From the NCBI RefSeq assembly GCF_001936335.1, contig NZ_CP018888.1, positions 1,116,001 through 1,180,000 on the forward strand: 64,000 bases of DNA, given 5' to 3'. The DNA comes from Amylolactobacillus amylophilus DSM 20533 = JCM 1125 (GTDB lineage Bacteria; Bacillota; Bacilli; Lactobacillales; Lactobacillaceae). Shown here in pieces: positions 14,266 to 23,755 of this stretch. The position numbers and the translations under genes are program-made. The notes under the pieces are model-generated. The model saw nothing but the letters and a program-made list of their open reading frames with translations. It was not told where the DNA came from and did not search any database. How positions within the stretch are numbered: the first letter of the stretch is position 1; every line of letters starts with the position of its first letter.

Positions 14266-17097
14266 TTAATCCTCTTCGTTTTGTAGCTTATTCTTGACAG
14301 CGGTACATTGGCGGCGGTAAATCATTTCCTTAATACCGGAAATCAAGAATGTTGGTATTGCTGAGATGAAAAGTAATGCGAGAATGACCAGCTCTGGTAA
14401 CTGGGCTGTACCCATGACTTTGTGGAAAAGTGGTAGGTAAGTTACGAGTACTGAAGAGATGCCCGCGAAGGCCACCGTCAATAAAAGCACCTTGTTGCTG
14501 AACGGGTTGCGGGCGAAGATTGTCCGCTCGCTGCGTGCATCAAAGATGTGCCAGAGTTGCCCAAAGACGAGCATTAGGAACGCCGTGGTCTGTGCTTGGG
14601 CTGGTGAAAAGCCGTTTTTCGCCGCCCAGATGAAGGCAAAGAAGACCATGAGGCCCATGGTAAAGCCACGTAATGCCACGCGTTCAAGCATGCGTTTGTT
14701 CAGAATTGGTTCTTGCATATTGCGCGGCTTTTGCAGCATGATATCCTTCTCTGCATTATCAAAGCCGAGCGAGAACGATGGCAGTGAATCACTGATCATG
14801 TTGACCCAGAGGACCATGACGGCCGTCAGGGATGGGGTGAGCTCTGATACCTGACCGATCGGTCTGGTAACGAAGAACGTGACGAGCAGGAGCGATAGAA
14901 CCTCACTGACATTTGTGACGAGCTCTTGTCTAATGAAGTTTCTAATGTTGCCGAATATTTGCCGGCCAGCTTCCACGGACTTCTCAATGGTGGTGAACTT
15001 GTCATCAAGCAGGATGAGGTCTGCGGAATCTTTCGTGACCTCCGTCCCGTTGATGCCCATCGCAATGCCGATATCGGCGGTCTTGAGTGCGGGTGCATCA
15101 TTGACCCCATCACCGGTCATTGCCACCACCTCGCTGTTTTGCTGGAGGGCCGAAATGATGCGCTGCTTGTCTCTTGGTGTGACCCGAGCATAGACCCGCG
15201 TGTGCTCAACTCTTTGCAGCAATTCCTCATCCGACATCGCTTTGAGCTCCGCACCGGTAATTGCCGGCGCGGATTTAGCATTGATGATTCCTAGGCGAAG
15301 GGCAATGGCATTCGCTGTGGCCGCGTGGTCCCCGGTAATCATCACGACTGCCACGCCAGCACGGTGGAGTTTCTTAATTGATGCCTTAACCTCTGGTCGT
15401 GGTGGATCAATGATGCCAGCAAGTCCCAGGATAGTGAATTCGGTTTCGAGTTCTGCGACACTCCCGTTGCGCGCTAAATCCTCAGGAACTTGGCGCTCCG
15501 CTACAGCTATCGTCCGTAGCGCTTGGTCGGCGAATTCATTGAGTTTTTCGTCGAAAATTGTGGCAGCTTCGGCAAAATCAACGAGCTGATCCTTAATGAG
15601 GGCTGCGCTGGCCTTTTGAAACAGCACATCGGGTGCACCCTTCGTGTACACGTAAAAATCATCGTCCTTTTGAACCACCATACTCATCATCTTGCGTGTG
15701 CTGTCGAAGGGCAGCACACGAATTATGTTGTAGTCCGGTGCGGGCTGCGAAATTAAGGCGGCATGGTTCTGACCGATTTTTGCGCCCAAGACAACCAAAG
15801 ACACGTCGGTAGGGTTACCCAGCGGGTAGTATGCTCCATCGTCTGGACTTTGTTGAATAGCGGCCTCGTTGTTTAGGAGGGCAGAGGTGATGAATCTCTC
15901 ATATAACGGCAGTAACTCGGCTGCTTCCTCCACACCATCGACCAGGGTCACTTCACCGTGGGGCTCGTAACCTTGTCCAGAAACCTCAAAAGTATGGCCG
16001 TTAGCGAAGAAGTTGGTCACGGTCATCTCGTTCTTGGTCAGCGTTCCCGTCTTATCAGACGCAATGAATGTTGTAGCGCCAAGCGTTTCCACGCTATTCA
16101 AAGACTTTATTAGACCGTTGTTACGGGCCATGATGCCGGCACCAATGGTCAACACGATTGAGAGGACCACCGGCATGGCATCCGGAATTGAGGCCACGGC
16201 CACGGCAATGGCCGAGCTGATGTTTGCCATCACTGCCTCAATCGTCACGGCACCGTAGTTCATGTACTCCTTTGCAATACCGTAGATTAGTACTACTGCG
16301 ACAATGCCCGCCGCCACATACATTAACGTTCTCGTGAGGTTTTTGATGGTTTTCTCAATTGGGGTTGGGGCAATTGGCGTTTCCTGCAGCATGCCTGCAA
16401 TCTTGCCGAGCTCCGTTGCCATTCCTGTCTGCACGACGACACCCAGTCCGCTACCGTTCATCACGGTCGAGCCGGAGAAGGCCATGTTGGTTTGGTCTCC
16501 CAGACCGGTCTCATCCGGTAATGCTGCGGTAGTTTTATTAATCGGGTCGGACTCACCGGTGAGGTGTGATTCATTTAACGAAAGCTCATTGGCTGAGAGA
16601 ATGCGCAAGTCAGCCTCAATGAAGTCGCCCATTTTAAACTTCACAATATCACCTGGTACGAGGTCTAGCACGTTCACGTGGGACCAGTCGCCCTCACGAA
16701 GGACGAGCGCATGGTGGTCGACCATCTTTTTCAGACTATCGAGCGATTTCTTCGCTTGGAGTGTCTGGTAGAAAGTGACTAACGAATTAATTAAGATAAT
16801 CGCGAGAATCGCCACAGTCTCGTAGACCGCGCTCATCGCGTGTTCCATGTCGTGATTTACGTAGATATCATAGAATGCACTGGCGATGGAGAGCGCGATG
16901 GCAATCCAGAGCACGATGACAATCGGCTCTCTTAGGGTATGCAAAAAGACGCTGAGCGGCTTCACCTTCTCCTCACTCTTGAATGTATTCGGCCCAAATT
17001 GTTCCTGCCGCGACTTAACCTGCTCGTTCGTCAGCCCGCTGGTCTGGTTCGTTTCCAGTTCCTTTAGCACGGCTTTTCTATGCTTGTTGTAGCTCAT
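14266..17097 (-). CDS. P-type (P2-like) cation-transporting ATPase with variant TM4 motif
   Basis: A 943-residue P-type ATPase. The actuator motif is TGES (180-183), the phosphorylation site DKTGTLT is at Asp348, and the nucleotide-domain KGAPDV and hinge TGDGVNDAP are intact. The TM6 site reads WVNMISDSLPS, which keeps the Asn and Asp of Ca2+/Mn2+ pumps. The TM4 site reads SIPDAMP (303-309) instead of the usual IPEGLP, so the canonical Glu ligand is Asp. The length and overall layout resemble PMR1/SERCA-type pumps; the ion is uncertain. AGGGAG precedes the ATG. The window's second pump (at 52.1 kb) has the canonical motif, so the two probably differ in specificity. Confidence 0.88.
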   Translation of the reverse strand: MSYNKHRKAVLKELETNQTSGLTNEQVKSRQEQFGPNTFKSEEKVKPLSVFLHTLREPIVIVLWIAIALSIASAFYDIYVNHDMEHAMSAVYETVAILAIILINSLVTFYQTLQAKKSLDSLKKMVDHHALVLREGDWSHVNVLDLVPGDIVKFKMGDFIEADLRILSANELSLNESHLTGESDPINKTTAALPDETGLGDQTNMAFSGSTVMNGSGLGVVVQTGMATELGKIAGMLQETPIAPTPIEKTIKNLTRTLMYVAAGIVAVVLIYGIAKEYMNYGAVTIEAVMANISSAIAVAVASIPDAMPVVLSIVLTIGAGIMARNNGLIKSLNSVETLGATTFIASDKTGTLTKNEMTVTNFFANGHTFEVSGQGYEPHGEVTLVDGVEEAAELLPLYERFITSALLNNEAAIQQSPDDGAYYPLGNPTDVSLVVLGAKIGQNHAALISQPAPDYNIIRVLPFDSTRKMMSMVVQKDDDFYVYTKGAPDVLFQKASAALIKDQLVDFAEAATIFDEKLNEFADQALRTIAVAERQVPEDLARNGSVAELETEFTILGLAGIIDPPRPEVKASIKKLHRAGVAVVMITGDHAATANAIALRLGIINAKSAPAITGAELKAMSDEELLQRVEHTRVYARVTPRDKQRIISALQQNSEVVAMTGDGVNDAPALKTADIGIAMGINGTEVTKDSADLILLDDKFTTIEKSVEAGRQIFGNIRNFIRQELVTNVSEVLSLLLVTFFVTRPIGQVSELTPSLTAVMVLWVNMISDSLPSFSLGFDNAEKDIMLQKPRNMQEPILNKRMLERVALRGFTMGLMVFFAFIWAAKNGFSPAQAQTTAFLMLVFGQLWHIFDARSERTIFARNPFSNKVLLLTVAFAGISSVLVTYLPLFHKVMGTAQLPELVILALLFISAIPTFLISGIKEMIYRRQCTAVKNKLQNEED

Positions 17098-17242
17098 AAT
17101 TCATCTCCCTTATTGGTTCACATGAAATGGCAACAAAAAAAATGCCATTTATGCATTTAAAATTCCTAATAACATTGTTTCATAAAAAATGATAGGTATC
17201 AAACCTAACGCCTGAGTTATCTTTGAACAGCGCAATATTGGG

Positions 17243-17279
17243 AAAAAACAGCAACCTCTAAGATGTTAGATGTTGCTGT
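17243..17279 (-). terminator. Intrinsic terminator of the esterase gene
   Basis: On the minus strand ACAGCAAC...GTTGCTGT arms (plus 17248-17255 and 17272-17279) enclose a loop with secondary pairing and are followed by a T-run (plus 17243-17248). The rest of 17098-17242 holds only the upstream region of the P-type ATPase. Confidence 0.8.
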
Positions 17280-17297
17280 GGTAATTCGTTATGCTGA

Positions 17298-18065
17298 TTA
17301 ATCTGCTAAAAATTGTAAGCTGGCACTGAGGACATTCTCACTATAGTCCATTGCGTGGCCACTACCGGCCACGGTGTGGAGTGTAACGGGTAAATCATCG
17401 TGCGCAAGTAAGCTGACGAAATTCAGTGTATCCTGCAAAGGCACTAATTCATTGGTCGAGTTATAGAGCAGGATTGGCCCAATCTTACCGTTGTAGGTTG
17501 CTTCGACGTTTAGCTGATTGCGCTCAATGTCTGTCGCCTCCGGACCGAGATATGTTTCAACGAAGTACTTGTAGAATGAGGCGTGAATATCTGTTGGATC
17601 TTCTAAACCTAACTCGTTTTTGGCATCGACCGCGGCGTGCACGTCTTCATGCTCGTGTAGCCAACGGGAGAAGTTGAGTGGTGCCGACCAGGTGACTGTC
17701 TTGAAGCCGTACTTCATGGAGAGGACTAGGGCCATGGTGCCACCAACACTCGCGCCAATCTGGACTATTTGATCCTCTGCAGCGTAATAATCGCTCTGCA
17801 GCAACCATTTGATGAGCCTGGCACTGTCTTCATGCGCGCTTGGAAAGGTATGTCTCGGTGCCAGTCTGTAATTGGGAATTAGTACTTTAAAACCATTATT
17901 TGCGGCAATCTCCCCAATTGGTTGTGCGCTAGATTTATCGCCGCGGAACCAACCACCACCGTGCCAGAAGACCAATATTTTGCCATTTTCGTGTTCTGGT
18001 AGGTACAAGTCGAAGGCGAGGTTTCTATCTGGATCGAATACCAGCTCTTTTTTAACTGTAATCAT
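17298..18065 (-). CDS. Alpha/beta hydrolase, HSL-like esterase
   Basis: A 255-residue cytoplasmic esterase. The hormone-sensitive-lipase oxyanion motif is HGGGWFRG, the nucleophile elbow is GASVGG (Ser), and the acid and base are likely the Asp in LVPLQD and the His in GSGHAMDY. NYRLAPRHTFPSAHED is also typical. It should hydrolyse short acyl esters. ACAGGAG lies upstream of ATG 18065. It is 31 bases downstream of the broken lipase-like gene on the same strand, so the two probably formed one operon of esterases before the neighbour decayed. Confidence 0.88.
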   Translation of the reverse strand: MITVKKELVFDPDRNLAFDLYLPEHENGKILVFWHGGGWFRGDKSSAQPIGEIAANNGFKVLIPNYRLAPRHTFPSAHEDSARLIKWLLQSDYYAAEDQIVQIGASVGGTMALVLSMKYGFKTVTWSAPLNFSRWLHEHEDVHAAVDAKNELGLEDPTDIHASFYKYFVETYLGPEATDIERNQLNVEATYNGKIGPILLYNSTNELVPLQDTLNFVSLLAHDDLPVTLHTVAGSGHAMDYSENVLSASLQFLAD

Positions 18066-18096
18066 TACTAATACTCCTGTTGATAAATTTTAAAAT

Positions 18097-18990
18097 CTAT
18101 TGAAATACTGCTTCATTCTGTCGGTCAAAAAGCAGCTCGTGCTGCATTCTGTAGCACAATTTGGTTTCTACATTAAGCAGATTACGTGTGCTGATTGCAG
18201 TGGTTAACTTGGACAAGCGTAGACCATAACCACCTGCTGGGTCAAGTGAGCCACTCATTATGAGAAGGCGATAATCTGCCGGTAAACCAGCCAACCAGTC
18301 GTCAGAAGTCGTGGTTAGCGCCAGTTGTGCAATCAGTTGCCAGCTAGCGAGGGTGTAATCATAGCCCACCAGTGGTTCTAGTTCTAGCTGCTTTCTAACC
18401 ATTGGGTTGTTTGTGACCCAGCCAAACTTCTCTCCGGATTGGAAATCCTGGTTGAATACGTTGTTTGCTTTTTGATTCAATTCGCGGGTTAGTCTGGTAC
18501 TCTCAAGTGGTTGAAATGACTTGATTGCAGGTGCAAATAGCTTTGCCACAGAGGGAAGGTTAATAATTCCAATTAAGATTGCCGCCTGTTAGAGCTCATG
18601 GTCCTCTTGCAGTAGTTCGGTAACCACGATGGAGCCGAGTGAACGACCGAGGATAATCAGGGGGATCTCGGGATAAAACTGACGGCAAGCTAGGCTCACG
18701 TTTTTACTGCGTGTGACAATTTCAGGTGTTGGTGTACTTATTTGTGTCTGTGGAATAATGTTGCCCAGATCATTCCGCTTGAGAACGGCCTTACCCTTAC
18801 CGAAGTGGTCATGGCCAATCACCAGAATGTTTTGTTGGTTCAGGAAGTGGGCGAAATGGTCGTAACGGTCGATATAATCAGACATCCCGGTGATGATTTG
18901 GACAATTGCCCGCGGCTTTTTGACCGGCCACAGAGTATAATAATTTGCACTGGTACCGTTTACTGCTTTAAGATAATCAATTATTTCCAT
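18097..18990 (-). pseudogene. Alpha/beta hydrolase (monoglyceride lipase-like) with an in-frame stop
   Basis: The N-terminal part (133 codons from ATG 18990) has an oxyanion segment around QIITGMSDYIDRYDHFA and the nucleophile elbow GRSLGS. An in-frame TAA then occurs at 18589-18591. Coding sense resumes in the same frame (QAAILIGIINLPS...) and runs to 18097 with the acid and base regions (SGSLDPAGGYG and MQHELLFDRQNEA). No indel is needed, only one nonsense codon. The resumed C-terminus ends soon after the catalytic-His region, slightly short for the family. A downstream GTG at 18549 could restart translation, but a C-terminal half alone would lack the serine. Confidence 0.88.
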
Positions 18991-19073
18991 ACGAGCCTCT
19001 ACCGGGTGACTTCTGGACTAAAAAACAATTAAACATACAAACATGTTTTATGATGGAGGAGAATAGAATAAGC

Positions 19074-19598
19074 ATGATTAATTCGCGCCGATTTGAATTG
19101 AGAAAAGTACATGAAGACGAGCTGGAGCAGCAACTAGGATTGCTGAATCAGGCGAAAACAATTCTACAGGAACGTAACATACCGCAATGGCAGGAGGGCC
19201 CTTACCCGAGCATGTCAGATTTAGAGCATGACTTCGCACTGGGGCAAAGCTACGGCTTTTTCTCAGGAAAGACCTTGGTGGCGACTGCCGCAGTTAGTGC
19301 TGTGCAGAATCCGCTCTATGACGACGAGCGGTTCCAAAAGAATGAACACTATCTCATAGTGCACCGGTTCGCTGTCAGCTCGACTTTTGCCGGGCAGGGT
19401 ATTGGGACCAAGTTCTTGCAAGCAATCATTGAGAATGCCCAGAAACGGGGGATCTATGATCTGAGAATTGATACACATCCCCGGAATTTCGCCATGCAAA
19501 AGACAATCATTCGGGCCGGATTCCACGAGGTCGGTGAGCTGATTCTCCCCGCGATTACAAACCCAGAAAGAATTGTTTATCAGGTTACCACAAATTAA
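19074..19598 (+). CDS. GNAT-family N-acetyltransferase
   Basis: From ATG 19074 the protein has 174 residues. The acetyl-CoA-binding motif A is FAVSSTFAGQGIGTKFLQAII, and the C-terminal part includes DTHPRNFAMQKTIIRAGFHEVGE. The N-terminal half (LGLLNQAKTILQERNIPQW) resembles acetyltransferases of unknown substrate in lactobacilli. The ribosome site AGGAG is about 12 bases upstream, somewhat far; the ATG pair at 19050 overlaps it. The stop overlaps by 4 bases the stop of the converging dehydrogenase gene. Confidence 0.85.
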   Translation: MINSRRFELRKVHEDELEQQLGLLNQAKTILQERNIPQWQEGPYPSMSDLEHDFALGQSYGFFSGKTLVATAAVSAVQNPLYDDERFQKNEHYLIVHRFAVSSTFAGQGIGTKFLQAIIENAQKRGIYDLRIDTHPRNFAMQKTIIRAGFHEVGELILPAITNPERIVYQVTTN

Positions 19599-20530
19599 TT
19601 GACTTGGGCCGTTGGTTTTCGTCCACTGAGGACCCGAATGACCTCCTCCACGGCCATTGTGGCCATGTTCATTGCGGCCTCTGTGGTCCTGGCACCGATA
19701 TGCGGTGTGATGATGGTGTTTGGTAAATCACGGAGCTGACTCGCGAGTGGAAGTGGCTCTGTTGCGAAAACATCAAGGCCGGCACCCGCTATTTCGCCCG
19801 ATTGAAGGGCCTTGACTAAGGCAGATTCGTCGATGACGCCACCACGTGCAGTATTGACAATATATGCCGTCGGTTTCATTTGTTTGAGCAAGTCGGCATT
19901 TACTAGCTGGTGGGTATCTGGTGTGTCTGGGACGTGGATGCTAATGATATCGCTCTCGGCGACTAGTCTCGTTAGTGAGACGTATTCACCATACTTGAAT
20001 TCCCGCTTCGTTCGGTTAGCAATCAGAATTTTGGCATTGAAGGCATGAAGTCTCTCCTCGACTTCCTGGGCAATGTGCCCGTAACCGATTAAACCAACGG
20101 TTTTGTGCGCCAGTTCTAGGCCAAATGGAGCATCTGCGATCAACGAATTATCCTGTGACTTCAGCGCCTGATTATAGCGTGGTGTGAGTGTTAGTAGGTT
20201 TAAAATCAAGGTGAGAGTTAGCTCGGCAACGCTCGTCGCGTTTGCACCTGGCGTGTTCGTGACGGTGACGCCAGCTTTCGTGGCTGCGTCCAGGTCAATG
20301 TTGTCATACCCAACGCCAAAGCGTGCGACCAGTTTCAGCGTAGGCAGAGCTGCAAAGACTGTGGCGTCTACGGGCGTCGTGTTCAAAATGATGGCGTCTA
20401 CGCCTTTAGCCTCCTCGATTAAGGATGTGGTGCTGGCCATCCTACCCCTAACGACCTCAAAGTGGTTGTTAGTGAGTATCTCAATTGCTGCTTCCGGCAT
20501 GAAATTGGGTACCAATACTTTTTTACTCAT
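19595..20530 (-). CDS. D-isomer-specific 2-hydroxyacid dehydrogenase
   Basis: A 311-residue enzyme from ATG 20530 (AGGAGG six bases upstream). The NAD-binding loop is GLIGYGHIAQEV. Catalytic Arg lies in NTARGGVIDESALV, Glu in LDVFATEPLP and His in TPHIGARTTEA. The N-terminal substrate domain includes VARFGVGYDNIDLD, as in 3-phosphoglycerate dehydrogenases and glyoxylate/hydroxypyruvate reductases. There is no ACT domain, and no serine-biosynthesis gene sits nearby, so the substrate stays open. An in-frame start at 20560 is not supported by a ribosome site. Confidence 0.9.
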   Translation of the reverse strand: MSKKVLVPNFMPEAAIEILTNNHFEVVRGRMASTTSLIEEAKGVDAIILNTTPVDATVFAALPTLKLVARFGVGYDNIDLDAATKAGVTVTNTPGANATSVAELTLTLILNLLTLTPRYNQALKSQDNSLIADAPFGLELAHKTVGLIGYGHIAQEVEERLHAFNAKILIANRTKREFKYGEYVSLTRLVAESDIISIHVPDTPDTHQLVNADLLKQMKPTAYIVNTARGGVIDESALVKALQSGEIAGAGLDVFATEPLPLASQLRDLPNTIITPHIGARTTEAAMNMATMAVEEVIRVLSGRKPTAQVN

Positions 20531-20702
20531 GTTTTCCTCCTGCTTCACTGAAACCAACACCGATTAGAAATTGAATTGGCTACAATGAAATTTATTTGAC
20601 TTGACTACCAGTTAGCTATAAATTGAATACTATTGCTTATATATTACTATTATACAAATTACGACAAAGAGTTTCTTCTTTTTGACTCTTGGATGGGGAT
20701 TT

Positions 20703-21500
20703 ATGAAAATTTTTAAAAGAATTCTACAAATTTTGGGTGTAGTCTTGCTGACTGCCTACCTGGTTTTTGCCTGGGTGAAGAATACGCAAGAAAACGCCTC
20801 AACCGCGAGCACTACAGATACGAACGTGATTCGCATTGGGACCGAGGGGACCTACGAGCCGTTCTCTTACTATAATAAGGATAATCAACTCGTTGGGTTT
20901 GATGTTGACGTGGCCAAAGCCGTTTTCAAGGAGCTTGGGATGAAAGTACAGTTCATTGACGCTCCTTGGGATTCCATGATTGCGGCGTTTAATGCTGGCA
21001 AGACCGACATCGTCTTTAATCAGGTGGGAATCACACCCGAGCGGAAGGCGAAGTTCTTATTATCGACACCGTATAGTTACTCGCATGCTTCCCTCATTGT
21101 GCACAAAAACAATTCAAATATCACGTCGTTCAATGACTTGCGGGGTAAGAGAAGCGCCCAGTCGTTAACCAGCAATTACGGCGCGCTGGCTGAGAAATAT
21201 GGAGCGAAAATCGTCAACACGGATGCGTTTACTAAGGGAGCGGACCTCATCATTGAGGGGCGCGCCGATGCCACCTTAAACGATGACGTCGTATTCTACG
21301 ATTACCTCAAACATAAGCCAAATGCCCCATTGAAGATTGTGAAAAAGGCGGCGGACAGTGTACCAACTGCGGCCTTGATTCACCGTAATCAACAGTCGCT
21401 GAAACAAAAGGTGGACCAAGCGTTGAATAAGCTCCGGGCAAACGGTGAATTAATCAAAATCTCTGAGCGCTATTTCGGAAAGGACATCACGAAGAATTAA
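20703..21500 (+). CDS. Amino-acid (cystine-like) ABC transporter substrate-binding protein
   Basis: A 265-residue family 3 solute-binding protein. One N-terminal hydrophobic helix (RILQILGVVLLTAYLVFAW) is followed by the binding domain, with RIGTEGTYEPFSYY, GFDVDVAKAV, DAPWDSMIAAF and DIVFNQVGITPERK. The segment set resembles cystine-binding TcyA/TcyJ proteins. There is no lipobox cysteine, so it is either held by an uncleaved signal anchor or released. A TTG at 20682 is a poorer start. It begins a three-gene operon with permease and ATPase, one base or less between genes. A promoter-like AT-rich stretch lies at about 20580-20660. Confidence 0.88.
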   Translation: MKIFKRILQILGVVLLTAYLVFAWVKNTQENASTASTTDTNVIRIGTEGTYEPFSYYNKDNQLVGFDVDVAKAVFKELGMKVQFIDAPWDSMIAAFNAGKTDIVFNQVGITPERKAKFLLSTPYSYSHASLIVHKNNSNITSFNDLRGKRSAQSLTSNYGALAEKYGAKIVNTDAFTKGADLIIEGRADATLNDDVVFYDYLKHKPNAPLKIVKKAADSVPTAALIHRNQQSLKQKVDQALNKLRANGELIKISERYFGKDITKN

Positions 21501-21501
21501 T

Positions 21502-22161
21502 ATGAAAAATATCGTTTTTGATTCAATCTTACCGCTACTAGAATCTGCCGTGATGGTCACTATTCCCCTAACGATTATCGCATTTATCTTCGGCCTAATA
21601 ATTGCCATCCTGACGGCTGTGGTGCGGCTGTCGCACGTGAAGGTGATTAAGCAACTCTTCGGACTCTATGTCTGGATCTTTCGTGGTACGCCGCTATTAG
21701 TCCAACTGTTTATTATTTATTTCGGTCTCCCATCAGTTGGTATTCGGCTCGATGCGTGGACTGCCTCGGTGATTGCCCTATCGCTCAATACAGGAGCGTA
21801 TGCATCGGAGGCCATTCGCTCCGCAATCCTCTCCATTGATGTGGGCCAATGGGATGCTGCCACGAGTCTCGGTATGTCCCGGTGGATGGTGCTGCGGCGG
21901 ATTATCGCACCACAAGCGCTTCGTGTTGCATTGCCACCGCTCTCAAACTCGTTAATTAGCCTGGTTAAGGACACTTCATTAGCATCTAGCATTACGTTGC
22001 TCGAAATGTTCATGACATCGCAAAGAATTGCAGCTAGAACGTTTGAGCCACTATTGATGTACAGCGTGGTTGCGCTATACTACCTGGTGCTCTCAACGTT
22101 GTTGACGTTCTTGCAACAGTACTTAGAGAAACATGCATCACGATTTATACGGGAGGAATAG
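21502..22161 (+). CDS. Amino-acid (cystine-like) ABC transporter permease
   Basis: A 219-residue His/Glu/Gln/Arg/opine-type permease with about five membrane helices. The three-amino-acid family signature IFRGTPLLVQLFIIYFGLP is present, and the ATPase-coupling EAA loop reads AATSLGMSRWMVLRRIIAPQAL. The start lies one base after the binding-protein stop. It forms the membrane channel, probably as a homodimer since only one permease gene exists in the operon. Confidence 0.92.
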   Translation: MKNIVFDSILPLLESAVMVTIPLTIIAFIFGLIIAILTAVVRLSHVKVIKQLFGLYVWIFRGTPLLVQLFIIYFGLPSVGIRLDAWTASVIALSLNTGAYASEAIRSAILSIDVGQWDAATSLGMSRWMVLRRIIAPQALRVALPPLSNSLISLVKDTSLASSITLLEMFMTSQRIAARTFEPLLMYSVVALYYLVLSTLLTFLQQYLEKHASRFIREE

Positions 22162-22162
22162 T

Positions 22163-22897
22163 ATGCTGGAATTGAAGAACATTAATGTAAGCTATCAGAA
22201 CCATTCTGTGATTGAGGATCTTTCAATCGCCTTCAAAGAACAGGAAACTACGGCAATTGTTGGGCCTAGCGGCGCCGGGAAAAGCACGCTGCTCCGCACC
22301 CTCAACCTGTTGAATATTCCCACATCAGGCGTGATCAGTTTCAACGGACAGGAGCTCACCTTCCCGAAAAAATACCCCAAGAAGTTTCTCAACCGTTTCC
22401 GGCAAAACTTTGGGATGGTCTTTCAGAATTTCAATCTTTTCCCGCATCTAACGGTACTAGAGAACGTAATGGAAGGGCCCGTACATGTCCAAAAGCGGGA
22501 TCGTAAAACGGTGGAGCAGGAGGCACGCAAATCCTTAACCAAGGTGGGCTTGGCCGCTAAAGCCGATAGCTACCCAGCCCAACTATCAGGCGGACAACAA
22601 CAGCGTGTGGCCATTGCCCGTGCGATGGCCATGCACCCCAAATTCTTATTCTTCGACGAGCCCACAAGCGCGCTTGACCCCGAGCTAGAGAACGAGGTTT
22701 TAAATGTGATTGGTGAGCTGGCAAGCAAGCAGAATTCGCAAATCATCGTCACGCATAACCTGAACTTCGCCCGAGAAGCTGCCGACCGCATTATTTTCTT
22801 TGAGGACGGTCAGGTGCTCTTCGACGGCACACCAGACGAGTTTTTTGCTAGTGATTCCCCGAGAATTCAACAATTTACCAAGAAAATTTTAAAATAG
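22163..22897 (+). CDS. Amino-acid ABC transporter ATP-binding protein
   Basis: A 244-residue ATPase of the polar amino-acid importer class. Walker A is GPSGAGKST, the Q-loop is [13 protein letters not shown], the signature is LSGGQQQR, Walker B is [14 protein letters not shown] and the switch His lies in IIVTHNL. GGGAGG within the end of the permease gene drives the ATG at 22163. Completes the operon. The clean ribosome site excludes the longer reading from 22133. Confidence 0.94.
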   Translation: MLELKNINVSYQNHSVIEDLSIAFKEQETTAIVGPSGAGKSTLLRTLNLLNIPTSGVISFNGQELTFPKKYPKKFLNRFRQNFGMVFQNFNLFPHLTVLENVMEGPVHVQKRDRKTVEQEARKSLTKVGLAAKADSYPAQLSGGQQQRVAIARAMAMHPKFLFFDEPTSALDPELENEVLNVIGELASKQNSQIIVTHNLNFAREAADRIIFFEDGQVLFDGTPDEFFASDSPRIQQFTKKILK

Positions 22898-22938
22898 AAT
22901 CACTAATCGTGCTTTTTCTGATATCATGGTGAGAGCAT

Positions 22939-22960
22939 ACATTTACCTTAAAGTAAATGT
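22939..22960. promoter_or_regulatory. Inverted repeat upstream of glpF
   Basis: ACATTTAC and GTAAATGT, perfect 8-base arms with a 6-base spacer, 33 bases before the glpF start. There is no T-run, so an operator is more likely than a terminator. The AT-rich arms give it modest weight. Confidence 0.4.
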
Positions 22961-22992
22961 TTGATCTAACATCAATTTTTTGGGGGAAGAAG

Positions 22993-23730
22993 ATGGAATA
23001 TTCACTAGCAACACAACTTATTGCAGAATTTATTGGGACAGCATTCATGGTGCTTTTGGGGAACGGCTCCGTGGCAAATGTTGAACTGGAAGGCACAAAG
23101 GGGCACCACGGCTCATGGCTCATTATCGCCATTGGATACGGAATGGGTGTGATGATTCCGGCACTCATGATAGGCTCTGTCTCCGGTAACTACATCAATC
23201 CGGCGTTTGTCATCGGCATGGCTTCGGTAGGTTCACTAGCATGGGGCAAGGCCTTGTTGTTTATTGTCGTGGAATTTTTAGGAGCCATGGCCGGCCAATT
23301 GGTGGTTGTGGCAATGCACAAGCCATATTATGACAAGACAACTAATCCGACTGCTATCTTGGGTACATTCTCAACTATTGAAAATACGGGAAGTAAGCTC
23401 AACGGCTTCGTCAGCGAATTCTTCGGTAGTTTCGTGCTTTTCTTCGGTGCGTTAGCACTGACGCACAACGCGTTCAACGGCAAAGCAGATCTTGAGGTGG
23501 CCCACATTGGGCTCGGTTTCTTAGTCATGGCCCTTGTGGCCTCGATGGGTGGCCCAACTGGTCCGGCATTGAATCCGGCGCGTGATTTGGGTCCGCGGAT
23601 TTTACACGCCATCCTACCGTTGAAGAACAAGGGTGATTCACAATGGGACTATGCTTTGATTCCCGTGATTGCCCCGATTTTGGCAGCCGTTTGTGCCGCA
23701 TTTCTTTTCCGTGGCATATTCGGACTATAA
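22993..23730 (+). CDS. glpF: Glycerol facilitator/aquaglyceroporin, MIP family
   Basis: A 245-residue six-helix channel. Both half-helix motifs are present: NYINPAFVIG (first NPA) and ALNPARDLGPR (second NPA). Asp follows the pore Arg in the second motif, as in glycerol-conducting members rather than strict water channels. The start is ATG 22993 after GGGGGAAGAAG; an earlier ATG at 22957 lies inside the leader. It would pass glycerol and perhaps other small uncharged solutes. No glpK or glpO lies beside it. A terminator follows. Confidence 0.93.
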   Translation: MEYSLATQLIAEFIGTAFMVLLGNGSVANVELEGTKGHHGSWLIIAIGYGMGVMIPALMIGSVSGNYINPAFVIGMASVGSLAWGKALLFIVVEFLGAMAGQLVVVAMHKPYYDKTTNPTAILGTFSTIENTGSKLNGFVSEFFGSFVLFFGALALTHNAFNGKADLEVAHIGLGFLVMALVASMGGPTGPALNPARDLGPRILHAILPLKNKGDSQWDYALIPVIAPILAAVCAAFLFRGIFGL

Positions 23731-23755
23731 TCTAACAGAATACTATTAAATATCA

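Noticed and set aside
17125-17150. AAATGGCA/TGCCATTT inverted repeat upstream of the P-type ATPase
   Set aside because: The arms are short and AT-rich and the loop is a plain A-run; not distinct enough to call an operator or terminator.
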